The notes beneath the pieces are model-generated. The model ran no database searches and was not told the origin of the DNA. It was given only the letters and a program-made list of their open reading frames with translations. Both the position numbers and the translations under genes were made by a program. DNA of 64,000 nucleotides from Methylobacterium aquaticum (GTDB taxonomy: Bacteria; Pseudomonadota; Alphaproteobacteria; Rhizobiales; Beijerinckiaceae), in NCBI RefSeq assembly GCF_016804325.1, contig NZ_CP043627.1:4167001-4231000 (forward strand), given 5' to 3'. Below, in pieces: positions 1 through 7,501 of this stretch. Position 1 is the first letter of the stretch, and every line of letters starts with the position of its first letter.

Positions 1-2
1 TC

Positions 3-422
3 TTTCGCCTGGAGGTGCGCAAGCAGCTCAAGACCTGGCCCGAGCAGGAGGAGCGCGAGTGCCGCTGGTTCAGCGTGCAGGACGCGGCCGAGGCGGTGAC
101 CGAGGCCGGCCTGGCCGCCCTGATCCGCGCGGTCGGCGCCGAGGGCGCAAAGGCCCGCAAGGCCAAGGTGAAGGTGGCGGGCAAGAACACGGATCTCAAG
201 AATACGGGTCTCGAGACCCAGGCTGCCAAGGATCCGGATCCGAAGAAGCCGGATCCCAAGGGAACGTCCGCCAAGCCCGGGGTGGCCAAGTCTGCCGACA
301 CCAAGTCCGCAGGCGCGAAGGTCCCGGCTGCCAAGGCTCCAACCGCCAAGGCTTCGGCTCCCAAGGCTTCGGCTCCCAAGTCCAAGGCCGCCGGCAAGGC
401 ATCGGACCCGAAGGGCGCGTGA
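3..422 (+). CDS. Nudix (MutT-like) hydrolase, 3' part, with Lys/Ala-rich tail
   Basis: The gene enters from before the window, so its start and the Nudix box are not visible. The first 45 or so residues match the end of DIPP/MutT-type Nudix hydrolases: FRLEV, then QLKTWPEQEERE, then CRWFSV and an Ala-rich helix. Enzymes of this family cleave nucleoside-diphosphate or diphosphoinositol compounds. From about codon 50 the protein turns into a low-complexity tail rich in Lys, Ala, Pro and Ser with short repeats such as AKxS/AKAP and PKASAPKAS. The tail is very basic and probably disordered. It could bind nucleic acid or be a species-specific extension. The family call rests only on the C-terminal pattern. 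Confidence 0.6.
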   Translation, partial: FRLEVRKQLKTWPEQEERECRWFSVQDAAEAVTEAGLAALIRAVGAEGAKARKAKVKVAGKNTDLKNTGLETQAAKDPDPKKPDPKGTSAKPGVAKSADTKSAGAKVPAAKAPTAKASAPKASAPKSKAAGKASDPKGA

Positions 423-520
423 CCGCTCCGCTATCCGGCCGTCACACGGCCCCGCTATAGGCTCGGGGTTTCAGGTGCGGGCCTCGGGGGCCCGTCCCCC
501 TCACAAGCGGCGCGGACGCG

Positions 521-1237
521 ATGGCGATCATCCAGGCCTTCCAGGCCGGCGAATTCCTCAACTCGGCCTTGAGCCTGCTGTGCGCCTTCGTGCTTGGCAC
601 CCTGATCGGGGCGGAGCGGCAGTACCGGCAGCGCACCGCGGGCCTGCGCACCAACGTGCTGGTGGCGGTGGGCGCGGCCGCCTTCACCGATCTCGGCATG
701 CGCATCGGCCATGCCGATGGGGCGATCCGCATCGTCGCCTACGTGGTCTCGGGCGTCGGCTTCCTCGGCGCCGGCGTGATCATGAAGGAGGGGATGAACG
801 TCCGCGGCCTCAACACCGCGGCGACGCTCTGGTGCTCGGCGGCGGTCGGCGCCCTGTCGGGGGTCGATCTCGCGGCGGAGGCCGCGCTGGTCACCGCGGC
901 GGTGCTCGCCGGCAACACCCTGCTGCGGCCGCTGGTCAACGCCATCAACCGCATCCCGATCGACGAGCGCGATTCGGAGGCGACCTACGAGGTCCGTGCC
1001 GTCACCGAGACCGGCCGCCTCTCGGAGGTGCGCGACCTCCTGGTCGAGCGCCTGGAGGCGGCCCACTATCCCGTCAGCGAGGTCGATGTCGAGGAGCGCG
1101 GCGAGGACGACGTCGAGGTGGTCGCCACCCTGGTCAGCACCGCGATCGAGCCGGAGGAGATCGACGCGGTGATCGCGCGCTTAGGGGCCGCCGAGGGCAT
1201 CCGCCGGGCGACCTGGACGGTGCGCACGACGGATTGA
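521..1237 (+). CDS. mgtC: MgtC/SapB family membrane protein
   Basis: A 238-residue protein. The N-terminal half has about four hydrophobic segments and the hallmark run LGTLIGAERQ, followed by GLRTNVLVAVGAA, VGFLGAGVIM and LNTAATLWCSAAVGAL, all typical of the MgtC/SapB domain. The C-terminal 90 residues are soluble and acidic, like the ACT-like domain of long MgtC proteins. MgtC proteins support growth at low magnesium and modulate the F1Fo ATP synthase in several pathogens; the role here is inferred. ATG start. It stands alone and converges on the ABC importer operon with only 5 bp between the stop codons. Confidence 0.9.
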   Translation: MAIIQAFQAGEFLNSALSLLCAFVLGTLIGAERQYRQRTAGLRTNVLVAVGAAAFTDLGMRIGHADGAIRIVAYVVSGVGFLGAGVIMKEGMNVRGLNTAATLWCSAAVGALSGVDLAAEAALVTAAVLAGNTLLRPLVNAINRIPIDERDSEATYEVRAVTETGRLSEVRDLLVERLEAAHYPVSEVDVEERGEDDVEVVATLVSTAIEPEEIDAVIARLGAAEGIRRATWTVRTTD

Positions 1238-1242
1238 GTGGG

Positions 1243-2139
1243 TCAGGTCCCCGGCAGCGTCACCCGCCTGGCGCGGCGGCGCTGGATCAGCAGGAAGCTG
1301 CCGAAGGCGAGCCCGATGACGAGGAGCGAGACGCCCGTCGTCACGGTGCCGAGCGCGTAGATCTCCGGCGTGGTCACCGTGGTGGTGAGGCCCTGCAACT
1401 CCAGCGGCAGGGTGTTGCGCCCGCCGATCGCCTGGCTGGTCCGGGCGAGCTCGTCCCAGGACAGGGTGAAGCCGAACAGGGCGACGCCGACGAGGGACGG
1501 CAGGATGATCGGCACCACGACGTGGCGGAGCGATTGCGGGCCGGTGGCGCCGAGGTCGCGCGCCGCCTCCTCGTAGGCCGGGTTGAAGCGGTTGAACACC
1601 GCGAACATGATGAGGAGGCCGAAGGGCAGCGTCCAGGTGAGATGCGCCCCGAGCGCGGAGGTGAACAGCCCCATCACGGTGCCGTGGTCCTGGAGGAAGC
1701 CCCACCCGGTCCAGGCGGCCAGCGCCTTGATGCCTTCGTCGATCAGCCGGAATTCGAGGCCGATGCCGAGCGACACCACGATCGAGGGCACGATCAGGCT
1801 CGCCACCGCGACGTAGAACAAGGGCGTCTGGCCGAAGAAGCCCTTGCGGAAGGCCAGGCCGGCGAAGAACGCGATGGTGACGGTGAGCCCCATCACCACG
1901 AGGCCGAGCGCCAGCGAGCGCCGGAACGCCGCCCAGATGTCGACCACCCCGAGCCCGGCCCAGAGGCGCGAGAACCAGAAGGTCGAGACCCCGTTCATCG
2001 GGAAGGTGAGGCCGCCCTGAGGGCCCTGGAAGCTGAGCGCCAGGATCGTCAGGGTCGGCCCGTAGAGGAACAGCACGAACAGCCCGAAGAAGGCCGCCAG
2101 CACGTAGAACGAGAAGGGGCGGGGCCCGTCGCGGCGCAT
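1243..2139 (-). CDS. ABC importer permease, PotC type
   Basis: 298 residues with six predicted membrane helices and the binding-protein-dependent permease signature EEAARDLGATGPQSLRHVVVP, whose EAA loop contacts the ATPase. The N-terminus has a large periplasmic loop after the first helix, as in PotC. It follows the PotB-type permease by 5 bp and is the last gene of a four-gene minus-strand operon (ATPase, binding protein, permease, permease). The start at the ATG coding for MRRDGPRPF was chosen because it sits just after the upstream stop; a longer reading would run back into the preceding gene. The substrate is inferred to be a polyamine or related cation. Confidence 0.88.
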   Translation of the reverse strand: MRRDGPRPFSFYVLAAFFGLFVLFLYGPTLTILALSFQGPQGGLTFPMNGVSTFWFSRLWAGLGVVDIWAAFRRSLALGLVVMGLTVTIAFFAGLAFRKGFFGQTPLFYVAVASLIVPSIVVSLGIGLEFRLIDEGIKALAAWTGWGFLQDHGTVMGLFTSALGAHLTWTLPFGLLIMFAVFNRFNPAYEEAARDLGATGPQSLRHVVVPIILPSLVGVALFGFTLSWDELARTSQAIGGRNTLPLELQGLTTTVTTPEIYALGTVTTGVSLLVIGLAFGSFLLIQRRRARRVTLPGT

Positions 2140-2144
2140 TGTTG

Positions 2145-3092
2145 TCAAAGCTCCCGGCGCAGGTCGATCAGGCGGGTCAGCGCGGCGATCAGCACCATCA
2201 CGGCGCCGAGCAGCACCACCGCGTTGGCGGCGGCGGCGGGGAATTGCAGGTAGGCCATCTGCACCTGGATCACCTTGCCGACCGAGGCGATCTGCTGGCC
2301 GCCCATGACGCCGACGGTGACGAAATCGCCCATGATGAGGGTCAGCACGAAGATCGACCCGATGGCGATGCCGGGCTTGCAGAGCGGCACGATGACGTTC
2401 CACAGGGTCTGCCAGGGCGTGGCGCCGGCATCCGTGGCGGCCTCGATCAGGGAGCGGTCGATCCGCATCATCGAGTTGAAGATCGGCACGATCATGAACA
2501 CCGTGTCGAGGTGGATGAAGGCCAGCACCACCGAGAAATCGGAATAGAGCAGCCCCTCGATCGGGGTGCGGATCAACCCGAGACCCATCAGCGTGTCGTT
2601 GACGAGGCCGTTGCGCCCGAGCAGCGGCACCCAGGCGATCATCCGGATCACGTTCGAGGTCCAGAACGGGATGGTGCAGATGAGAAACAACACCGTCTGC
2701 ATCGCCGTCGAACGGACGTGGAAGGCGACGAAGTAGGCCACCGTGAAGCCGATGGTCAGCGTCGCGGCCCAGCCGAGCAGGCAGAACTTCAACGTCGACA
2801 GGTAGGTCCGGAAGGTGGTGCAGAGGTCGCCCCCCGACAGGCAGCCCTCGAACACGTCCTTGTAGTTCTGCAGCGTGAAGGCTGGGATGATCTCGTACTC
2901 GTTGTACTCCCAGAAGCTGACGATCAGGGTCAGCGCCAGCGGCACCAGGAAGAACACGAGGAAGACGAGCCCGAGCGGCATCGCCTGCCAGTAGGCCAGC
3001 CGGCGCTGGCGCCGGGTCGCTGCTGCGAGGCCCGTGGGGGTGGAGGCGGCTGGCGCCGCCTCCGGGAGGGCTGGAGCCGCGAGCGTGCTCAT
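2145..3092 (-). CDS. ABC importer permease, PotB type
   Basis: 315 residues with six predicted membrane helices. The EAA motif reads EAATDAGATPWQTLWNVIVP. A long periplasmic loop between helices 1 and 2 includes two Cys residues (CLSGGDLC). The start is set by an ATGA overlap: its ATG shares bases with the TGA stop of the binding-protein gene, a common sign of translational coupling. It forms a heterodimeric channel with the downstream PotC-type permease and is energised by the PotA-type ATPase encoded at the head of the operon. Confidence 0.88.
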   Translation of the reverse strand: MSTLAAPALPEAAPAASTPTGLAAATRRQRRLAYWQAMPLGLVFLVFFLVPLALTLIVSFWEYNEYEIIPAFTLQNYKDVFEGCLSGGDLCTTFRTYLSTLKFCLLGWAATLTIGFTVAYFVAFHVRSTAMQTVLFLICTIPFWTSNVIRMIAWVPLLGRNGLVNDTLMGLGLIRTPIEGLLYSDFSVVLAFIHLDTVFMIVPIFNSMMRIDRSLIEAATDAGATPWQTLWNVIVPLCKPGIAIGSIFVLTLIMGDFVTVGVMGGQQIASVGKVIQVQMAYLQFPAAAANAVVLLGAVMVLIAALTRLIDLRREL

Positions 3093-4372
3093 GCGGCGAT
3101 GAACTCGTTCCACTTGCGCACCATGTAGGTGTTCTCGTCCATCACCGAGTTCCAGCAGGCGACGGCGCCCATCCGCTGCTCGAACGAGCCGCCGTCACGC
3201 ACCGCGCCGGCCTTCTCCATGATGGTGCCGTCCGGGGCCTTGATGTCTTTCTCGGCCGGCTTGCCCTCCATCCAGAATGCCCATTCGTAGGGCTCCATGT
3301 TGGCCTTTGCCGTCTCCAGCACCGCCGAATAATAGCCTTGGCGATTCAAATAGGCACCGGCCCAGCCCGACAGGAACCAATTGATGAAATCGTAGGCAGC
3401 GTCGAGCTTCTTGCCGGTCAGGGTCTTGGGCAGGCCGAAGCCGGTGGCCCAGGCACGATAGCCTTCCTTGAGCGGCTGGTAGGTGCAGGCGACGCCCTGC
3501 GAGCGCACCTTGGTCACGGCGGGCGACCACATCGACTGGATCACCGTCTCGCCCGACGCCATCAGGTTCACGGATTCGTTGAAGTCCTGCCAGAAGGCGC
3601 GGAACTGCCCGGCGCGCTTGGCCTCGATCAGCACCTTCATGGTGCGGTCGATCTCGGCCTTCGTCATGTTGCCCTTGTCGGGATAGGTGTAGTCGCCGGT
3701 CGCCTCCACCACCATGGCGGCATCCATGATGCCGATCGACGGGATGTTGAGGATCGAGGCCTTGCCCTTGAACTCGGGGTTCAGCAGTTCCTTCCACGAG
3801 GTGATCGGGCGCTTGATCAGGTCGGGCCGGATGCCGAGCGTGTCGGCGTTGTAGGTGGTCGGGATCAGGGTGATCCACTCGGTCGGGGACGAGGCGAACT
3901 TGGTCGAGTTCTGGCCTTCGAGGTAGAACACCTTCTTGGGCGCCGTGCCCTGGTCGCCGATCTTCTTGCCCGCGACCTCGCCCTTGGTGAAGACCGGGGT
4001 GATCTTGTCGGCGTTCTTGATCCGGCGCGCATCCATGCCGACGAGGTTGCCCGACGGCATCAGCTTCTTGAGGCTGAAATATTCGGAATCGACGATGTCG
4101 AACGAGTTCGGCTGGGTGACGACGCGCTTCGAGACCTCGTCGGTCACGACCGGGATGTACTCGATCGTGATGCCGAGATCCTCCTTCACCTTGCGGGCGA
4201 TGTCGCCGCTCTGGTTCACGGCGGTGCCGAGGTAGCGCAGGGTCACCGGCTCGGCGGCGATGATCGCCGGAAAGCCCGTGATGACACCGGAGCCGGCGGC
4301 GAGGCCGGCTGCGGCGCCGGCCCCTTGCAGCAGCGTGCGGCGCGACAGGCGGGGGGTCTTGGTGTCGGTCAT
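3089..4372 (-). CDS. ABC importer periplasmic binding protein, PotD/PotF-like
   Basis: 427 residues. The N-terminus has a twin-arginine signal: SRRTLLQGAG followed by a hydrophobic Ala/Gly run to about residue 40. This suggests folding before export by Tat, which is typical for this family in Methylobacterium relatives. The rest has the bilobed type 2 binding-protein pattern, with ITSWKELLNPEFKGKA, SVNLMASGETVIQSMWSP and AAYDFINWFLSGWAGAYL. Known ligands of the family are spermidine, putrescine, opines and similar amines; the exact ligand cannot be read from the sequence. It lies 31 bp after the ATPase gene with a Shine-Dalgarno-like GGGAGAG before the ATG. Confidence 0.88.
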   Translation of the reverse strand: MTDTKTPRLSRRTLLQGAGAAAGLAAGSGVITGFPAIIAAEPVTLRYLGTAVNQSGDIARKVKEDLGITIEYIPVVTDEVSKRVVTQPNSFDIVDSEYFSLKKLMPSGNLVGMDARRIKNADKITPVFTKGEVAGKKIGDQGTAPKKVFYLEGQNSTKFASSPTEWITLIPTTYNADTLGIRPDLIKRPITSWKELLNPEFKGKASILNIPSIGIMDAAMVVEATGDYTYPDKGNMTKAEIDRTMKVLIEAKRAGQFRAFWQDFNESVNLMASGETVIQSMWSPAVTKVRSQGVACTYQPLKEGYRAWATGFGLPKTLTGKKLDAAYDFINWFLSGWAGAYLNRQGYYSAVLETAKANMEPYEWAFWMEGKPAEKDIKAPDGTIMEKAGAVRDGGSFEQRMGAVACWNSVMDENTYMVRKWNEFIAA

Positions 4373-4403
4373 GCTGGACTCTCCCTTTTTTTGAAAGTCG
4401 TCG

Positions 4404-5393
4404 TCAGGCGTCGAGGCGATGGGCCTCGCCCGCCGGCCAGCCCACCCGCACGTTGTCTCCGAGGGCGAGGGGATGAGTGGCGTAGGCGTGGTCGCTCAGG
4501 ATCGCGGTGAGCGGCGCCCCGGCCTCTGCGGCAAGGTCCGGCGCCTCGAGGCCGACATGCACGGTGCTGCCCTGGTACTCGACCGCGACCACCCGGGCGC
4601 TCATCCCCTCGGGGCCGGCCTCGGGACCGAGCCGCATCCGGTCCGCCCGCACGGCGATGCGCCGGTCGGGCAGCGCGATGACGTTGTGGCCGCCGATGAA
4701 GCGGGCGACGAAGGCGGTGGCCGGGCGCTCGAACACCGTGCGGGGATCGGCCGCCTGCTCGATGCGGCCGCCATTCATCACCACCACGAGGTCAGACAGC
4801 GCCATCGCCTCCTCCTGGCTGTGGGTGACGTGCACGAAGGTGATGCCGAGCTCGGATTGCAGCCGCTTCAGCTCGGTCCGCATCCGCACCCGCAGGAACG
4901 GATCGAGGGCCGAGAGCGGCTCGTCGAGGAGCAGCACCTTCGGGCCGGTGACGAGGGCCCGGGCGAGCGCCACGCGCTGCTGCTGGCCGCCGGAGAGCTG
5001 GGCCGGCAGGCGGCCGGCGAGATGGTCCATCTGCACGAGCGCCAGCATCGCCTCGGCGCGCTTGAGGCGCTCGTCCTTCGCGACGCCCCGCATCTTCAAC
5101 CCGAAGGCGACGTTGTCGCGGCAGGTGAGGTGGGGAAACAGCGCGTAGCTCTGGAACATCATCGCGGTGCCGCGCTGCGCCGGCGGCAGGTCGCCGACGG
5201 CCTTCGGGCCGATCACCACGTCGCCCGACGAGACGGTCTCGTGCCCGGCGATCATCCGGAGCGTCGTGGTCTTGCCGCAGCCGGACGGCCCGAGCAGGCA
5301 GCAATACGAGCCGGACCGGATCTTCAGGTTGATCCCATCGACCGCGACGGTGTCGCCGTAGCGCTTGGTCAGGCTGATCAGTTCGATGTCCAC
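4404..5393 (-). CDS. ABC importer ATPase, PotA type
   Basis: 329 residues. Walker A GPSGCGKTT at 35-43, Q-loop in MMFQSYALFPHL, signature LSGGQQQR, Walker B LLLDEPLSALD and the switch His in VHVTHSQEE. A TOBE-type domain follows the nucleotide domain and is typical of polyamine and iron importers. The start codon is GTG, preceded by GGGGAGAG at good spacing. It is the first gene of the minus-strand operon, so the promoter should lie in the roughly 210 bp between here and the tRNA genes. No clear sigma-70 boxes were recognised there. Confidence 0.9.
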   Translation of the reverse strand: MDIELISLTKRYGDTVAVDGINLKIRSGSYCCLLGPSGCGKTTTLRMIAGHETVSSGDVVIGPKAVGDLPPAQRGTAMMFQSYALFPHLTCRDNVAFGLKMRGVAKDERLKRAEAMLALVQMDHLAGRLPAQLSGGQQQRVALARALVTGPKVLLLDEPLSALDPFLRVRMRTELKRLQSELGITFVHVTHSQEEAMALSDLVVVMNGGRIEQAADPRTVFERPATAFVARFIGGHNVIALPDRRIAVRADRMRLGPEAGPEGMSARVVAVEYQGSTVHVGLEAPDLAAEAGAPLTAILSDHAYATHPLALGDNVRVGWPAGEAHRLDA

Positions 5394-5603
5394 GCGCTCT
5401 CCCCTCGGCGGCTCTCGTTGCGGGAGGGCAAAGCAAGGGGCGGGCCAGGGGGTGGCGAAAGGGCTTGGCGCGGCGCTCCGCCGGAGGCCTTCGATTCCTG
5501 CCCGCGCGCCTGTTGCAATGCGCCGGGCGATCCGCTATCCCCCCGCTCGTCTTCGGCGCACCACGCACCACCCGGTCAAGGGCGGGACGGGCGGCGCCGA
5601 CGG

Positions 5604-5678
5604 GCCGTTGTAGCTCAGTGGTAGAGCGCGTCATTGGTAATGACGAGGTCGGGAGTTCAATCCTCCCCAGCGGCACCA
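5604..5678 (+). tRNA. tRNA-Thr (GGT anticodon), copy 1
   Basis: A full cloverleaf can be drawn. The acceptor stem is GCCGTTG with CAGCGGC (one G-T pair), the D arm holds AGCTCAGTGGTAGAGC, the anticodon stem CGTCA/TGACG closes the loop TTGGTAA with anticodon GGT, and the T arm carries GTTCAATCC. A is the discriminator base and CCA is encoded. It reads ACC and ACU codons for threonine. It is identical base for base to the copy 87 bp downstream. Confidence 0.95.
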
Positions 5679-5765
5679 TCCACCACAGTGGAAGTCTTCA
5701 AGATTTCGCTCGGTGTGTCTGAAGGCTGTCCGATCCCGACCGGGAGGGCAGCGCGGCACCGGCGC

Positions 5766-5840
5766 GCCGTTGTAGCTCAGTGGTAGAGCGCGTCATTGGT
5801 AATGACGAGGTCGGGAGTTCAATCCTCCCCAGCGGCACCA
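5766..5840 (+). tRNA. tRNA-Thr (GGT anticodon), copy 2
   Basis: Identical over all 75 bases to the copy at 5604-5678, including the encoded CCA end. The last few bases before each gene (GCGCCG... and GGCGCG...) are alike but the 87-bp spacer is otherwise unique, which fits a tandem duplication or an array transcribed together. Confidence 0.95.
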
Positions 5841-5992
5841 TTCTCCTGACGACCCGAGCGGCCTGAGCCGCTGCTGCCAATCATTCAGTCCCGCTCCTCG
5901 CAGCGAGAGCCTTGCCCGGCAAGGAAGTGTTCGTCTCGCCGCAGATGGGGGCTGCGAACGTCGCTTGCGTATGCCGTGGTCCGTGACTTCGG

Positions 5993-6553
5993 TCACGGGA
6001 TAAGGCCGCTCTCCCGGTAAGCCGAGACGACCTCGTCGTAGAGACCGACGTCGTCCCGGCCATGCGCGATCATCTGCGCGCCCGACACCGCCGCGAAGAC
6101 GGCCTTCGCCCGTCGCCGGATGTCCTCCGGAGGAGCATCCTCCCCCGGGGCCAGCACCCGCGCGATCCAGCGCTCGTTCATCTCCCCCCACCTGACGACT
6201 TCGGTACGGACCTCGGCCGGGAGGTCGTTGCGTTCCGCCGCCAGCATCCCGGCCAGGCACAGGCGGTTGCCGTTCAGCAGCGTGTCGCGAAACACGTCGG
6301 TGTATCGCCGCATCATGGTCGTGCTGTCGATGGTGTCGTTCAGGATTTCGTCGAGATAGCGCTCGTAGCGATCGATGTAGCGCTGCATGATCGCCTCCCC
6401 GAGCTCGCCCTTCGTCGGGAAGTAGTAGTGGATGCTGGCGCTCTTGATGCCGACATCCTTGGCCAACTCACGGAAGCTGAGGCCACCGTAGCCGAGATCC
6501 TGCACGGTGAGCCGCGCGGCCTCCATGATCCGCTCCCTGGTGTCGCCGCTCAT
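5993..6553 (-). CDS. TetR family repressor, probable regulator of the glutathione transferase gene
   Basis: 186 residues. The N-terminal helix-turn-helix is clear: RERIMEAARLTVQDLGYGG, FRELAKDVGIKSASIHYYF and the following PTKGELGEAIM. The C-terminal part is all-helical and divergent, as expected for the ligand-binding domain. It is transcribed away from a glutathione transferase gene. The 104-bp gap holds two related inverted repeats (6566-6579 and 6621-6642), so it probably represses itself and the transferase until an electrophilic or aromatic ligand binds. The ligand is unknown. Confidence 0.88.
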   Translation of the reverse strand: MSGDTRERIMEAARLTVQDLGYGGLSFRELAKDVGIKSASIHYYFPTKGELGEAIMQRYIDRYERYLDEILNDTIDSTTMMRRYTDVFRDTLLNGNRLCLAGMLAAERNDLPAEVRTEVVRWGEMNERWIARVLAPGEDAPPEDIRRRAKAVFAAVSGAQMIAHGRDDVGLYDEVVSAYRESGLIP

Positions 6554-6565
6554 TCCTGCCTCCCG

Positions 6566-6579
6566 CTACCTGACGGTAG
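6566..6579. promoter_or_regulatory. Candidate TetR operator 1
   Basis: Inverted repeat CTACC-TGAC-GGTAG lying 13 bp upstream of the tetR start codon and next to the -35 box of the opposite promoter. It shares the core CTACCTGACG with operator 2. Binding here would block tetR transcription. Confidence 0.7.
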
Positions 6580-6586
6580 ATAGGCT

Positions 6587-6616
6587 TTGACAAGCGAGGG
6601 GGGAAGCCCATATGTG
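6587..6616 (+). promoter_or_regulatory. Candidate sigma-70 promoter for the glutathione transferase gene
   Basis: A perfect -35 box TTGACA (6587-6592) is followed by an 18-bp spacer and TATGTG (6611-6616) as the -10 box. Operator 1 overlaps its upstream edge and operator 2 covers the expected transcription start, a classic repression layout. Confidence 0.6.
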
Positions 6617-6620
6617 TGGT

Positions 6621-6642
6621 ATCTACCTGACGACAGGTAGAT
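6621..6642. promoter_or_regulatory. Candidate TetR operator 2
   Basis: Perfect 9-bp inverted repeat, ATCTACCTG and CAGGTAGAT around a 4-bp centre (ACGA), just downstream of the -10 box and 15 bp before the transferase start codon. Its core CTACCTGACG recurs in operator 1. Confidence 0.75.
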
Positions 6643-6657
6643 GATGAGGATATCCCG

Positions 6658-7356
6658 ATGACGGCCAAGCCCCGCCTCTTCACCTCGCCCTCCGCCTTCC
6701 CGAACCCGCAGCGCCTCCGCCTGTTCCTGCACGAGAAGGGCATCGCCGATCGGTTCGAGGAGCACATCTACGACATGGCGCCCGGCGGCGAGCAGCGTCA
6801 GTGGCGCCACCTCAAGATGAACCCGTGGGGCGAGACGCCGACGCTTCGCTTCGAGGATGGCAGCACGCTCTCCGAGACGGCCGCCATCGTCCGCTACCTC
6901 GACCAGAGCTTCCCCGGCCGCCGCATCATGGGCGAGACCCCGATGGAGCAGGGTCTCGACGCGATGTGGGACAATCGCATCTGGGTCCACATCCTCTACC
7001 GCATCACCACGATGTTCCACGTCCTGCACCAGGGCCTCGGGCCGAAGCTCGAACTCACGCACAACCCGGCCTGGGGCGAGCATTGCCGCAAGGAGGCGCT
7101 GGCCCATGCGGGGCTGGTGGACCGGCACCTGTCCGACGGCCGCGACTGGATGCTCGGCGGGGACGCGCCGACCTTCTCGGACATCACCCTGGCGACCGCG
7201 GTGGCGTTCTCGAAGTTCCCGGTGAATGCGACGCCCCTGGACGAGCGGTTCGAATACCTCGATGCCTTCTGGCGGCGCTGGCAGCAGCGCCCGGCTTTCC
7301 AGGCGGCCTATGCCGATCGCAACAGCGGCGTGGCGGAGCTGGATGCTCGCAAGTAG
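6658..7356 (+). CDS. Glutathione S-transferase family protein
   Basis: 232 residues. The N-terminal thioredoxin-like domain includes SPSAFPNPQRLRLFLHEKG, then NPWGETPTLRFEDG with the cis-Pro, and SETAAIVRYLD with the glutathione-binding Ser/Glu pair. The C-terminal domain is helical with GDAPTFSDITLATAVAF. Such enzymes conjugate glutathione to electrophiles or act as dehalogenases or reductases; the substrate is not predictable. It is divergent from a TetR gene with two operators between, so induction by a xenobiotic or oxidised metabolite is a reasonable guess. Confidence 0.88.
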   Translation: MTAKPRLFTSPSAFPNPQRLRLFLHEKGIADRFEEHIYDMAPGGEQRQWRHLKMNPWGETPTLRFEDGSTLSETAAIVRYLDQSFPGRRIMGETPMEQGLDAMWDNRIWVHILYRITTMFHVLHQGLGPKLELTHNPAWGEHCRKEALAHAGLVDRHLSDGRDWMLGGDAPTFSDITLATAVAFSKFPVNATPLDERFEYLDAFWRRWQQRPAFQAAYADRNSGVAELDARK

Positions 7357-7501
7357 CTCTGGCGCAAGTGAACCATGCGGGAGTGACCTCGTCGCCTGAT
7401 CCGGCGGTGATGGGAAGCGGCCCGATCCCGTCGCCCGGCCCGCCCTGGGTTGAAGCGGCGGGACCACGCCCCCACGGCGCGGCCGCCCCTATATCCGCCC
7501 C

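Noticed and set aside
4792..5880. Minus-strand frames reading MVPLGRIELPTSSLPMTR across the tRNA genes
   Set aside because: This peptide is simply the antisense of tRNA-Thr and is a well-known false annotation in many bacterial genomes.
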